Source: G963665925 sp963665925 (GTDB lineage: Bacteria > Bacillota > Clostridia > Peptostreptococcales > Acidaminobacteraceae). From it: a DNA stretch of 64,000 bases. The notes below the pieces were generated by a model. That model saw only the letters and a program-made list of their open reading frames with translations, searched no databases and was not told the origin of the DNA. The translations under genes were made by a program, and so were the position numbers. The stretch lies in contig OY762511.1 in assembly GCA_963665925.1 (NCBI GenBank), forward strand, positions 1,054,001 through 1,118,000. Reading direction: 5' to 3'. This document shows, piece by piece, positions 18,935-26,296 of the stretch (positions are counted from its first letter, which is position 1; the number at the start of each line of letters is the position of its first letter).

Positions 18935-19146
18935 GGAATCCCCTCCTCGAAAAATGTTCCCATCCCAAATTTCCTTTATTTACACTATTAGCGAAAATCA
19001 CTACGTATATCATTTACCTCTCTTTGTTAATTTATACATCAATATTTATTAATATTGTTTTCATCCTTATGCAGACATTTTCTTTACCCGCTTCTGCATA
19101 TGTGATAAACTATTCAAAATATTTTATACAGAAATGGGGTATGATT

Positions 19147-19773
19147 ATGCAGAAACTACTCGATGGAATCGTTAAGTTCAAACGCAGTGACTTCGAATCA
19201 CACAAGGACCTCTTCAAACAGTTGAAATCGAAACAGAAACCTCATACGCTCTTCATAAGCTGTTCGGACTCAAGAATCGATCCGAACCTGATTACAGGCA
19301 CCTTGCCTGGAGAGCTCTTCATTGTCCGCAATATCGCCAACCTGGTACCGCCTTACAGGGAAGCTGAAGAATTTCTCTCGACAACGGCCGCCATTGAATA
19401 TGCGGTCAATGCGCTTGAAGTTGAAAACATCATTGTCTGCGGACACTCAAACTGCGGTGGCTGTGCGGCAGCGCTTAATCCGGATAAGATCAAGACGGCC
19501 CTGCCACATACTAAAAAATGGCTGGAGCTGACAGGCCCGGTAACAGAACTTGTTCTCAGTGAAATCCCTTCTGAGGAACCAGAAGCGCGGGAATGGATGA
19601 TGGAACAGGCCAATGTTATTGAACAGCTCAAGCATCTTCTTTCCTATCCCTACATCCGTGACAGGGTTCAGTCGGATAAACTCATCCTCAGCGGATGGCA
19701 TTACATCATTGAAACAGGGGAAGTTTTCATATACGACAAGACAGAAGAAGAATTCAGATTGGCAAATGGATAG
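19147..19773 (+). CDS. Beta-class carbonic anhydrase
   Basis: 208 residues. It interconverts CO2 and bicarbonate with a zinc ion held by C39, H100 and C103 (CxDSR and HxxC motifs); D41/R43 form the catalytic dyad, all present. GGGGT just upstream fits ATG 19147 (ATG 19141 is also possible); the ORF upstream to 19024 looks non-native. The C-terminal IETGEVFIYD motif is usual for the family. It is followed after 10 bp by an independent promoter for the ABC-F leader. Confidence 0.95.
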   Translation: MQKLLDGIVKFKRSDFESHKDLFKQLKSKQKPHTLFISCSDSRIDPNLITGTLPGELFIVRNIANLVPPYREAEEFLSTTAAIEYAVNALEVENIIVCGHSNCGGCAAALNPDKIKTALPHTKKWLELTGPVTELVLSEIPSEEPEAREWMMEQANVIEQLKHLLSYPYIRDRVQSDKLILSGWHYIIETGEVFIYDKTEEEFRLANG

Positions 19774-19783
19774 TAAAAAAATA

Positions 19784-19813
19784 TTGACATTAAATTAATT
19801 TTAATGATATGCT
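19784..19813 (+). promoter_or_regulatory. Promoter of the ABC-F leader transcript
   Basis: TTGACA (19784-19789) and TATGCT (19808-19813), spacer 18. The -35 is perfect; the -10 is weak. Confidence 0.55.
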
Positions 19814-19864
19814 ACAGATGTAGTATTAGGAAATAGACTAGGTAGACTGCGCGAGGTGTTCATT

Positions 19865-19924
19865 ATGGTACGCATTCATCAAAACACACCAGCTGCAGGC
19901 TGTCCAGCTATGAGCTTCGTTTAA
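19865..19924 (+). CDS. Attenuator leader peptide (19 aa)
   Basis: A short ORF, MVRIHQNTPAAGCPAMSFV, with GAGGTG six bases before its ATG. It lies 45-50 nt after the promoter and about 350 nt before the ABC-F gene. Its last codons (19909-19919) are complementary to the antiterminator arm at 19952-19962, so a ribosome stalled near codons 13-16 would change the downstream RNA fold. This is the expected form of a drug-sensing leader ORF; it does not resemble a structural protein. Confidence 0.75.
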   Translation: MVRIHQNTPAAGCPAMSFV

Positions 19925-20137
19925 TAGAAACGAAAATCGGTGAGCTTAATCCGGAGCTTATAGTTGTGAGTAGCCGAGCTGTCAGACAAAAATTATTTTG
20001 TGCTTTCAGCGGGCGATTGGACGTATGTTCCAGCGCCTATTTGTGATACCCAAAATCGGCTGGGCAGCAGAGTCTATCTTATGCTTGAAAATGGTCTGTT
20101 TATGGCCTTTTCTATGTGTGCGCACATTAAAGTATAA

Positions 20138-20169
20138 GCTCCGTAACTTTCTTGGTTACGGAGCTTTTT
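20138..20169 (+). terminator. Attenuator terminator upstream of the ABC-F gene
   Basis: GCTCCGTAAC / GTTACGGAGC perfect 10-bp stem followed by TTTTT, 110 bp before the ABC-F start. Confidence 0.9.
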
Positions 20170-20278
20170 ATATGATTTCAAAGAATAACTGACCCTTGTC
20201 TTCCAAGTACATGGGTATTTGAGCAAAAGATAGTTTGCTCCGTATTAAGCTGGAAACTTTAATATGGAGGATAAAACT

Positions 20279-22183
20279 ATGAGTTTACTACATTTTCACA
20301 AAATCACAAAAGAATATTCAAATCGTACGGTACTAAGCGATGTCAACCTCAGCATTGAGAAAAATGAATGCCTTGCACTCATTGGCAAAAATGGCTCTGG
20401 GAAGACCACGCTTCTGCGTATTGCCATGGGGCTTGAATCTCCAGATACGGGCCGCGTCATTCGTGCACGCGGGATGAAAATCGGATACCTGTCTCAAAAC
20501 AGCGACACGCTGACGCACGGGTCTGAAAATGCCCTTTTCCTTCAGGACCACAAAGCCCTTGAAGATAAACTGAAGCATATGGAAAATCGCATGGCCGATC
20601 CCATAGCCTTGGAAAATCCAGAGACCTATGACGCGCTTCTTGGCGAGTACGACCGAGTCCTTCATGCCTATGAGGCTATGGACGGCTACGTCATTGAGAG
20701 TAAGATCAAGAAAACCCTGCTCGGTCTTGGACTGTCTTCCGACGCCCTCTACAGGCCCCTTGACAGCCTTAGTGGCGGCGAACGCATCCGTGTTGCACTC
20801 GCCCGCATCCTGATTCAGTCACCTGACCTGCTGATTCTGGATGAACCGACCAATCATCTTGATCTGTCTGGCATTGAGTGGCTGGAAGACTATCTTAGAC
20901 GCTTTACAGGCGGCGTTCTCCTGGTTTCCCATGACAGGTACTTCCTTGACCGGGTTACTACACGCACCGCTGAGCTTGAAAACGGTCATATACTGACAAA
21001 GAGCTGCAATTACTCAAGCTTTATGGCACAAAAGGAAATTCAACGTGCTTTCTATCTGAAAGAAGGAAAAAACCTTCAGATTCGCCTACGCGACAAGAAA
21101 GCTCAGGTTCAAAAGCTAATTGGAAACAGTAAGATAAGACAGGCAAAGAGCCGCATGCACGACGTTGAGAAGCTTCAGGCTGAAATCCGTGCCCATAAGT
21201 CAGAACTCAAAAATAGTGCACATCTTACAGCCTCTTCAGGTCCAAATCTGAACTTCAACTCCCATGGACATATCAGCAAGGACATTGCCTGGGGGAAAAA
21301 CATTTCGAAGAGCTTTGGAGCGCGCGGGCTATTTGAAAACATCAGCTTCAATATCTATGGTGGAGACCGCATCGGCATCATTGGCCCAAACGGCTGCGGG
21401 AAATCAACCCTGCTTAAGCTTCTAATGGGCCAAGACCAGAATTACTCTGGAGAACTTGTTCTGGGAAGCTGGCTCAACTACTGCTATCTTGGTCAAAGTG
21501 TCGATTTTCCCGATGAATCAGCCAGTATTCTGGACCACATCTGCAAAGTGGGACCACTGGATATCGACAGTGCCAAGCGCCATCTGTCAGATTTTCAGTT
21601 CTATGCAGAGCATGTGGAGACAGCGCTCTCAAGACTGAGTGGTGGCGAACGCGTCCGGGTCTATCTCGCAGAGGTCATGCTTAAGGCGCCTCATCTTCTC
21701 ATACTGGATGAGCCCACCAACCACCTTGACCTCGCATCACGACAGGCCATTGAACGCGCGGTGAATAGTTTCAGAGGGACTGTAATTGCGGTTTCCCACG
21801 ACCGGTATTATCTGAACACCTGTGTCCAGCGCATATTTGCTTTTGAAGAAAAGTCTCTTCAAATTTTTGAGGGCCACTATGACGCCTACAAGTCTGCCAG
21901 TATGGCTGCAGCTTCCTCCGTGGATGTGAATAGCCATGATGCCTCTGCTGTATCAACCCAAGCCCGCACGGGTCCTGTTCGTGACAGGTCGAGTCATATC
22001 GGATCAGATGCACCGGTCTTGTCGGCCATCGAAGAGGAAATTTACACTACGGAAAGCCGCATCGATGCCCTGCAGGCTAAAATCCACGCTTTGAAGAGTA
22101 CCGATCCCACACACTATGTGGAACTGGACGCGCTCCATGAGACACTCGATGAACTATACGCGGCATACGATCAATATGCATAA
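20279..22183 (+). CDS. ABC-F family ribosome-protection-type ATPase
   Basis: 634 residues, two ABC domains and no membrane segment. Walker A motifs GKNGSGKT and GPNGCGKS, signatures LSGGERIRV and LSGGERVRV, and twice LILDEPTNHLD are intact. A roughly 80-residue interdomain linker rich in Lys/Gln (about 245-325) is where the antibiotic-resistance loop of ABC-F proteins lies; a C-terminal coiled coil follows. Members act on the ribosome. With an attenuator in front it most resembles clostridial resistance ABC-Fs (CplR/VmlR-like, against pleuromutilin-lincosamide-streptogramin A drugs) rather than a housekeeping EttA-like factor. Drug range unproven. TGGAGG precedes ATG 20279. Confidence 0.9.
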   Translation: MSLLHFHKITKEYSNRTVLSDVNLSIEKNECLALIGKNGSGKTTLLRIAMGLESPDTGRVIRARGMKIGYLSQNSDTLTHGSENALFLQDHKALEDKLKHMENRMADPIALENPETYDALLGEYDRVLHAYEAMDGYVIESKIKKTLLGLGLSSDALYRPLDSLSGGERIRVALARILIQSPDLLILDEPTNHLDLSGIEWLEDYLRRFTGGVLLVSHDRYFLDRVTTRTAELENGHILTKSCNYSSFMAQKEIQRAFYLKEGKNLQIRLRDKKAQVQKLIGNSKIRQAKSRMHDVEKLQAEIRAHKSELKNSAHLTASSGPNLNFNSHGHISKDIAWGKNISKSFGARGLFENISFNIYGGDRIGIIGPNGCGKSTLLKLLMGQDQNYSGELVLGSWLNYCYLGQSVDFPDESASILDHICKVGPLDIDSAKRHLSDFQFYAEHVETALSRLSGGERVRVYLAEVMLKAPHLLILDEPTNHLDLASRQAIERAVNSFRGTVIAVSHDRYYLNTCVQRIFAFEEKSLQIFEGHYDAYKSASMAAASSVDVNSHDASAVSTQARTGPVRDRSSHIGSDAPVLSAIEEEIYTTESRIDALQAKIHALKSTDPTHYVELDALHETLDELYAAYDQYA

Positions 22184-22191
22184 AATAAAAA

Positions 22192-22237
22192 AGAGGCACC
22201 TGACTGAAATCGATTCAGCCAGGTGCCTTCATTTTTT
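22192..22237. terminator. Bidirectional terminator between convergent genes
   Basis: GAGGCACCTG..CTGAA / TTCAG.CAGGTGCCTTC hairpin with A-run before and T6 after, serving the ABC-F gene (+) and the CBM protein gene (-). Confidence 0.9.
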
Positions 22238-22253
22238 ATCTAAAACCCTTGTT

Positions 22254-23522
22254 TTACTGTTTGATGAACTTGATCAGAACATATCCGATTTTGTCCTTAT
22301 CCACTTCGATTTCCTCTACGCTCAATTCAGGTTCAAATTCTTCACCGTCTACTTCGTAGCTGTCTACTTCGATATCGAATGTCTCACCGTCTTCCAGGTC
22401 TTCAAAGTATACATACTCACCCCAATCAACGGTTTTCTCTTCAGAATCGATGGTCACCTCTGGTGTAAACAGGTCTTCATCAAATGTCGGCTTGAAAACA
22501 TACACAAGCACTTTGCCAGTCTCTTCTTCAAGGTCTATTTCCTCATAAGAGATTTCAATGACCTTGAGCTCTTCTGAGTCAACTGAAACTTCATCTTCAT
22601 CGATAACTGCACGGTAAAGCTTGCCATCTTCCTTATAAGATTCTGCCTTAATCTCGTAAGTCTTGTCTGCAACTAGGTCTGTAAAGAGGGCTTCTTCACC
22701 CCACTCGATTTCCTGCTCGTCATCTCCGACCGTAATTTCAGGTGTGAAGATATCATCGTCAAAGTCTGGGTCTTCAAGCTGAATAATTACGGCACCTGTC
22801 TCCACTGCTTCAAAGTCCAGTGTCAGATCAAAATCTGAAGGCAGGTCTACCAGATCCTCATAGGTCTCATCTTCATCTTCGTCATCGAGCGCGTAGTCTG
22901 CCAGAACTTCAATTTCAAATGTAACAGATTCATCTTCCTCAATTGTTTGCATTTCAGATTCCGGTGTAACCAAGACTTCGTCGTCATCCTGATCGACATC
23001 AAAGTCCGCGTCGATTTCATCTACTTCCTCATCATCATCGAACTCAAAGGAAAGAGACCAATCGTCAATATCTCTGTCACCATTGTTTTCAATTGTGATT
23101 TCAGCTGTATATCCGTCCGAATCGGCGTCTGTCACTTCATAGTAAACATGGACGCCATTTTCTCTGTAGATATAGTCCTGATCTACTGGATCCTTGTCAT
23201 TTCTACCATCATCTCTGTCATCATCTCTGTCACGGTCATTTGGCTTTTCATAGTCATTTTCAGTCGGAGGGGCATCCTTCTTGAAGCCCGCGCCTTTCTT
23301 GTAGAAAGTCCAATATGCACTGTTTCCAGGATACTTGTCCTGAGAGGACTCATGGTCCTTGGTAACAATATAGATACCGCCTCTGAATTTTACATAATCC
23401 CCTTCATGGTAGTCCTTGTTCAAATACCATCCGGGGGCAGAAGTCGCATAACTACCTGCAGCCGTAGCTACAATCAGTGTCAATGCAAACATCACGCTAA
23501 AAAATCTCTTCATGCCTTTCAT
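22254..23522 (-). CDS. Secreted acidic carbohydrate-binding protein
   Basis: 422 residues with a signal peptide (about 1-30, cleavage near SYATSAP). A chitin-binding type CBM5/12 domain (WYLNKDYHEGDYVKFRGG to AYWTFYK, about 31-75), a charged linker, a CBM2-like/cellulosome-type beta-sandwich (about 120-225, VYYEV..GYTAEITIENNGDRDIDDWSLSF) and two tandem roughly 85-residue repeats (each with an FTPE-[IV]-T motif then [ED]WGE) make up the rest. No catalytic domain. The protein is extremely rich in Asp/Glu. A WalR-type box lies upstream, so it may be wall-associated. AAAGGAGG precedes the start. Confidence 0.85.
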   Translation of the reverse strand: MKGMKRFFSVMFALTLIVATAAGSYATSAPGWYLNKDYHEGDYVKFRGGIYIVTKDHESSQDKYPGNSAYWTFYKKGAGFKKDAPPTENDYEKPNDRDRDDDRDDGRNDKDPVDQDYIYRENGVHVYYEVTDADSDGYTAEITIENNGDRDIDDWSLSFEFDDDEEVDEIDADFDVDQDDDEVLVTPESEMQTIEEDESVTFEIEVLADYALDDEDEDETYEDLVDLPSDFDLTLDFEAVETGAVIIQLEDPDFDDDIFTPEITVGDDEQEIEWGEEALFTDLVADKTYEIKAESYKEDGKLYRAVIDEDEVSVDSEELKVIEISYEEIDLEEETGKVLVYVFKPTFDEDLFTPEVTIDSEEKTVDWGEYVYFEDLEDGETFDIEVDSYEVDGEEFEPELSVEEIEVDKDKIGYVLIKFIKQ

Positions 23523-23619
23523 AGTAATCCTCCTTTATGTAAGGGATTATCCCATTCTCTTTCGCCTTCATTTATAGGATACGAACCTGCAAAGGCATAA
23601 AGTGGGGCATGAAGTATAC

Positions 23620-23636
23620 TGTAATGTTTCTGTAAT
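23620..23636 (+). promoter_or_regulatory. WalR-type binding box upstream of the CBM protein gene
   Basis: TGTAAT-GTTTC-TGTAAT fits the WalR consensus TGTWAH-N5-TGTWAH exactly. It lies about 100 bp upstream of the minus-strand gene but in the opposite orientation, which would fit repression or orientation-independent control. Confidence 0.5.
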
Positions 23637-23644
23637 ATTCCAAG

Positions 23645-24283
23645 TTATCTTTCCAGCAGCGCAATGACCCGCGCAGGGGCACCGTCAGACTTCTCGATCT
23701 TCATGGGGAGGCAGGCAACCTCAATATGCTTTTCAGGAAGCACTTCAAGGCCCGTCAGATTCTCAATAATGAACATGTCGCAGCCCAGCAGGATCTTATG
23801 CACAGGATATTCATCTGTATCAAGGGCATCTACCGAAAGGGTATCTACCCCAACCCCTCTGACCCGCTGCTCGCACAGCCAGTTTGCCGCTTTTTTTGTC
23901 AGTACGGGATAACCCTTCAGGTATTTGTCTGTTCCCCAGTACTTGCTCCAACCAGTCCTGAAGAATACAAACTTCACATCACTCAACCATGGGCCAAAAG
24001 GGAGTATGTCTTCAAAACCGATTCGGTCTTCCAAATGTGTCACATCGATGATCAGCGCTTTTCCCAGGAAATCTGACGGATTAAACTGATCCAGTGTCTT
24101 ACCATTTTCACACATGTGTGCAGGCGCATCCATATGAGTCCCTGAATGTGTATACAGTTCAATCAGCTTCTCTGCTGCGCCATTCTTTTCTATTGTCAGG
24201 ACCTCTGTAAACTTTGGTTTTTCACTGCCGGGATATACAGAAATGTCACTGTTAAGTGTATGGGTCAAATCGATAACACGCAT
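23645..24283 (-). CDS. Cyclase/kynurenine-formamidase-like metal hydrolase
   Basis: 212 residues. The family metal site H46-x-G-T-H50-x-D52-x-P-x-H56 (THSGTHMDAPAH) is intact, as is the later GVDTLSVD segment. Members hydrolyse N-formylkynurenine, cyclic amides or similar substrates; no tryptophan-degradation gene is adjacent, so the substrate stays open. It is cytoplasmic. The start at 24283 follows AAAGGAGG. It reads toward the CBM protein gene, with the WalR-type box in between. Confidence 0.88.
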   Translation of the reverse strand: MRVIDLTHTLNSDISVYPGSEKPKFTEVLTIEKNGAAEKLIELYTHSGTHMDAPAHMCENGKTLDQFNPSDFLGKALIIDVTHLEDRIGFEDILPFGPWLSDVKFVFFRTGWSKYWGTDKYLKGYPVLTKKAANWLCEQRVRGVGVDTLSVDALDTDEYPVHKILLGCDMFIIENLTGLEVLPEKHIEVACLPMKIEKSDGAPARVIALLER

Positions 24284-24367
24284 AAATGAACCTCCTTTTA
24301 TTCTCTCTACTATTATATATCCAATATCTGTCTGAAACTCCCATCTATTATTTCATCAAAATTGCTT

Positions 24368-24395
24368 TTGACATTCGGCCCATATGTGATATAAT
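24368..24395 (+). promoter_or_regulatory. Promoter of the small gene at 24463
   Basis: TTGACA (24368-24373), 16-bp spacer, TATAAT (24390-24395). Both hexamers perfect. Confidence 0.85.
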
Positions 24396-24462
24396 TCTGT
24401 GAAGTAAATAGCCACCTGGTATTAAACCTGTCCGAGAGACAGCAATAAGAGGAGGAAATAAT

Positions 24463-24702
24463 ATGAATAAAGGTTTCTTAGTACTTGAAGATGGTCGAGT
24501 GATTTCAGGCCGTACAGACCTGGCATGCAACGCTTTCGGTGAAGTTCAGCTTTCAGAGACTCAGGCCCTTCTAAATGACGGCGTTTTCACAGCTGACTCA
24601 GTAATCGCAACGGGTGATGAAAGACTTCTAGGAAAAATCGTAGTGGATACGCTTCCGCTTGAATTCCATATGTACGATGTAAAAAGCGCAGTTCACATTT
24701 AA
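24463..24702 (+). CDS. Small protein of unknown function, CarA-N-terminus-like start
   Basis: 79 residues with a perfect promoter, a strong AGAGGAGG site and a terminator, so it is surely expressed. The first ten residues (GFLVLEDGRVISG) resemble the first beta-strands of the carbamoyl-phosphate synthase small subunit (LVLEDGTVFEG), but the rest does not continue that domain. Soluble, no cysteine-rich or membrane motif. I do not recognise a family. It forms a one-gene unit. The resemblance to CarA may be chance. Confidence 0.75.
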   Translation: MNKGFLVLEDGRVISGRTDLACNAFGEVQLSETQALLNDGVFTADSVIATGDERLLGKIVVDTLPLEFHMYDVKSAVHI

Positions 24703-24741
24703 GATTTTCAAGGCACCAGAACTTAAAATACAGATATACAC

Positions 24742-24775
24742 AAAGGATTTTCCAATCAGGAAGGTCCTTTTTTTT
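24742..24775 (+). terminator. Terminator of the small gene
   Basis: AAAGGA..TTCC / GGAA..TCCTTT hairpin followed by a run of eight T. Confidence 0.85.
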
Positions 24776-24915
24776 GTCCTTCTGCTCCATTGTTTATCAT
24801 TTCTTTCTCATGAACTTTTAATCCGACCCTTACCGAATCTTAAAACGGTGCGCGTAGTCTAGTATTAGAAAATACCAATAAGTGAAACTCGGATTACAAT
24901 AAAGGAGGAAGAATC

Positions 24916-25461
24916 ATGTCAATAGATCTGCAAACCATTGATCAACTGAGAGAACGTGCACAGGTCAGCTACACACAGGCAAAGGAAGCACTGGAGGCAA
25001 CAGATGGTGATATTCTGGAAGCCTTGATCTGGCTAGAAGAGAAAGGAAACAGGACCGGCAGTACACAAGAGCCCCATCGTGAGAGGGCTGATGATGGCCC
25101 TGCCTATCATCACCACAGACGGACCCGCAACGGCTTATCTGACTTTGGACGACGCCTTGAAGACGGCGTTAGAGACCTCCATCAGATGCGGTTCAAAATT
25201 CTTAAGGATGACGTCATTCTTCTCAACCTGCCAGCGACGATCGCCTTGGTACTCGGCATCGTTTCAATTCCAATTTCATTGATTGCCCTTATGGCTGCGC
25301 TCCTCTTAAGGTACCGAATCGTTCTTGAAAAACCGGCTTCCACAAGCAAGCCTTCAGAAGAAGAAAGGCCACATCATGACACGGCATCTGAACCGGTCGA
25401 AGACGACGTAAACATAGAACCAGAGGCACCTGAAGCTTCTGAATCTGAAAACAAAAACTAG
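24916..25461 (+). CDS. DUF4342 protein with UBA/TS-N-like N-terminus
   Basis: 181 residues. The first 40 form a UBA/TS-N-like three-helix motif (VSYTQAKEALEATDGDILEALIWLEEKG), as in EF-Ts and related proteins. A basic linker follows, then the DUF4342 core with a hydrophobic hairpin (about 105-140, LPATIALVLGIVSIPISLIALMAALLL), and an acidic tail. It probably associates with the membrane; no activity is known. AAAGGAGG precedes the ATG. It ends in its own terminator 135 bp before a two-component pair transcribed the same way. Confidence 0.8.
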   Translation: MSIDLQTIDQLRERAQVSYTQAKEALEATDGDILEALIWLEEKGNRTGSTQEPHRERADDGPAYHHHRRTRNGLSDFGRRLEDGVRDLHQMRFKILKDDVILLNLPATIALVLGIVSIPISLIALMAALLLRYRIVLEKPASTSKPSEEERPHHDTASEPVEDDVNIEPEAPEASESENKN

Positions 25462-25492
25462 GCATTCCAAATGCTGCCATCCTGACAGATTT

Positions 25493-25540
25493 GCCCTTTA
25501 GTGGATCCCTGAACCGGATCCCACGAAAGGGCTTTGTCTC
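25493..25540 (+). terminator. Terminator after the DUF4342 gene
   Basis: GCCCTTT.GTGGATCC / GGATCC.C.AAAGGGC stem followed by a T-rich tail. Confidence 0.75.
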
Positions 25541-25597
25541 TTTTCAAAAATGAAATATAATGGAAACAGGATAAAGTTCGAACTAGGGGGATAATCC

Positions 25598-26296
25598 ATG
25601 GATGACAAAATTCTAATTGTGGAAGACGATTTAAAAATTGCACGTTTCGTGGAACTGGAACTGAAGCATGAGGGCTTTACCGTCGACAAGGTTCACGATG
25701 GCAGAACGGGCCTTGAACAGGCGCTCACCGGTGATTACGGACTCATCATACTCGACATCATGCTGCCGGGACTCAACGGTATGGAAGTCTGCAGACGCAT
25801 CCGAAAGGAGTCTGAAATTCCAATCATCATGCTGACTGCAAAGGATGATACCATGGACAAGGTCATGGGGCTCGACCTGGGTGCAGATGACTATATCACC
25901 AAGCCCTTCGCCATTGAGGAACTGCTCGCACGCATACGCCGTGTCTTTAGAAGACCCCTCGTTGTCGCAAAAACCGCGCAGGAGCATACGGTTATCGAAT
26001 GTGGTCCTATAAAAATAGATGTTTCTCAGCATGCTGTCTTCTTCAACGCAAACAATGTTGAGCTGACAAAAAAGGAGTATGACCTGCTTCACTATCTGGT
26101 TCAGAACAAAGGCATCGCCCTTTCCAGAGACCAGATTCTCGATGAAGTCTGGGGCTATGACTATTACGGCGACACCAACGTCGTCGATGTATATATACGC
26201 TATTTGAGAACTAAAATTGACAACGCCTACGATATCAAACTGATTCATACCATTCGTGGCGTTGGCTATCTTGTAAAAGAGGATTGTAATGCGTAA
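25598..26296 (+). CDS. OmpR/PhoB-family response regulator
   Basis: 232 residues. Receiver domain with acidic pocket E9/D10/D11, phospho-acceptor D53 and K102-type lysine (ITKPF), then a winged-helix DNA-binding domain (about 135-230, with the DEVWGYDYYGDTNVVDVYIRYLR-type recognition region). It overlaps the histidine kinase gene by 8 bp, so the two are translationally coupled partners. GGGGG precedes ATG 25598. The target genes are unknown. Confidence 0.95.
   Translation: MDDKILIVEDDLKIARFVELELKHEGFTVDKVHDGRTGLEQALTGDYGLIILDIMLPGLNGMEVCRRIRKESEIPIIMLTAKDDTMDKVMGLDLGADDYITKPFAIEELLARIRRVFRRPLVVAKTAQEHTVIECGPIKIDVSQHAVFFNANNVELTKKEYDLLHYLVQNKGIALSRDQILDEVWGYDYYGDTNVVDVYIRYLRTKIDNAYDIKLIHTIRGVGYLVKEDCNA

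Larger units (their letters stand above)
19820..20170 (+). promoter_or_regulatory. Ribosome-mediated transcription attenuator of the ABC-F gene
   Basis: Segment A TATGAGCTTCG (19909-19919, end of the leader ORF) can pair along its full length, with two G-U pairs, with segment B CGGAGCTTATA (19952-19962). Segment B is also perfectly complementary over 11 nt to segment C TATAAGCTCCG (20133-20143), which contains the 5' arm of the terminator. A:B leaves the terminator free (off); ribosome stalling over A frees B to pair with C and blocks the terminator (on). A hairpin TTCGTTT/AAACGAA (19916-19934) and another at 20010-20037 add structure. Confidence 0.75.

Noticed and set aside
20010..20037. Independent riboswitch aptamer in the ABC-F leader
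   Set aside because: The GGCG/CGCC hairpin lies between segments B and C and matches no aptamer class I know; it is better seen as part of the attenuator.
19998..20192. 64-codon ORF in the ABC-F leader
   Set aside because: No ribosome binding site, and it runs through the attenuator terminator. The RNA structure explains the sequence better.
22947..23600. 217-codon plus-strand ORF
   Set aside because: It is antisense to the very acidic CBM protein gene; Asp/Glu-rich codons read backward leave a stop-free frame.
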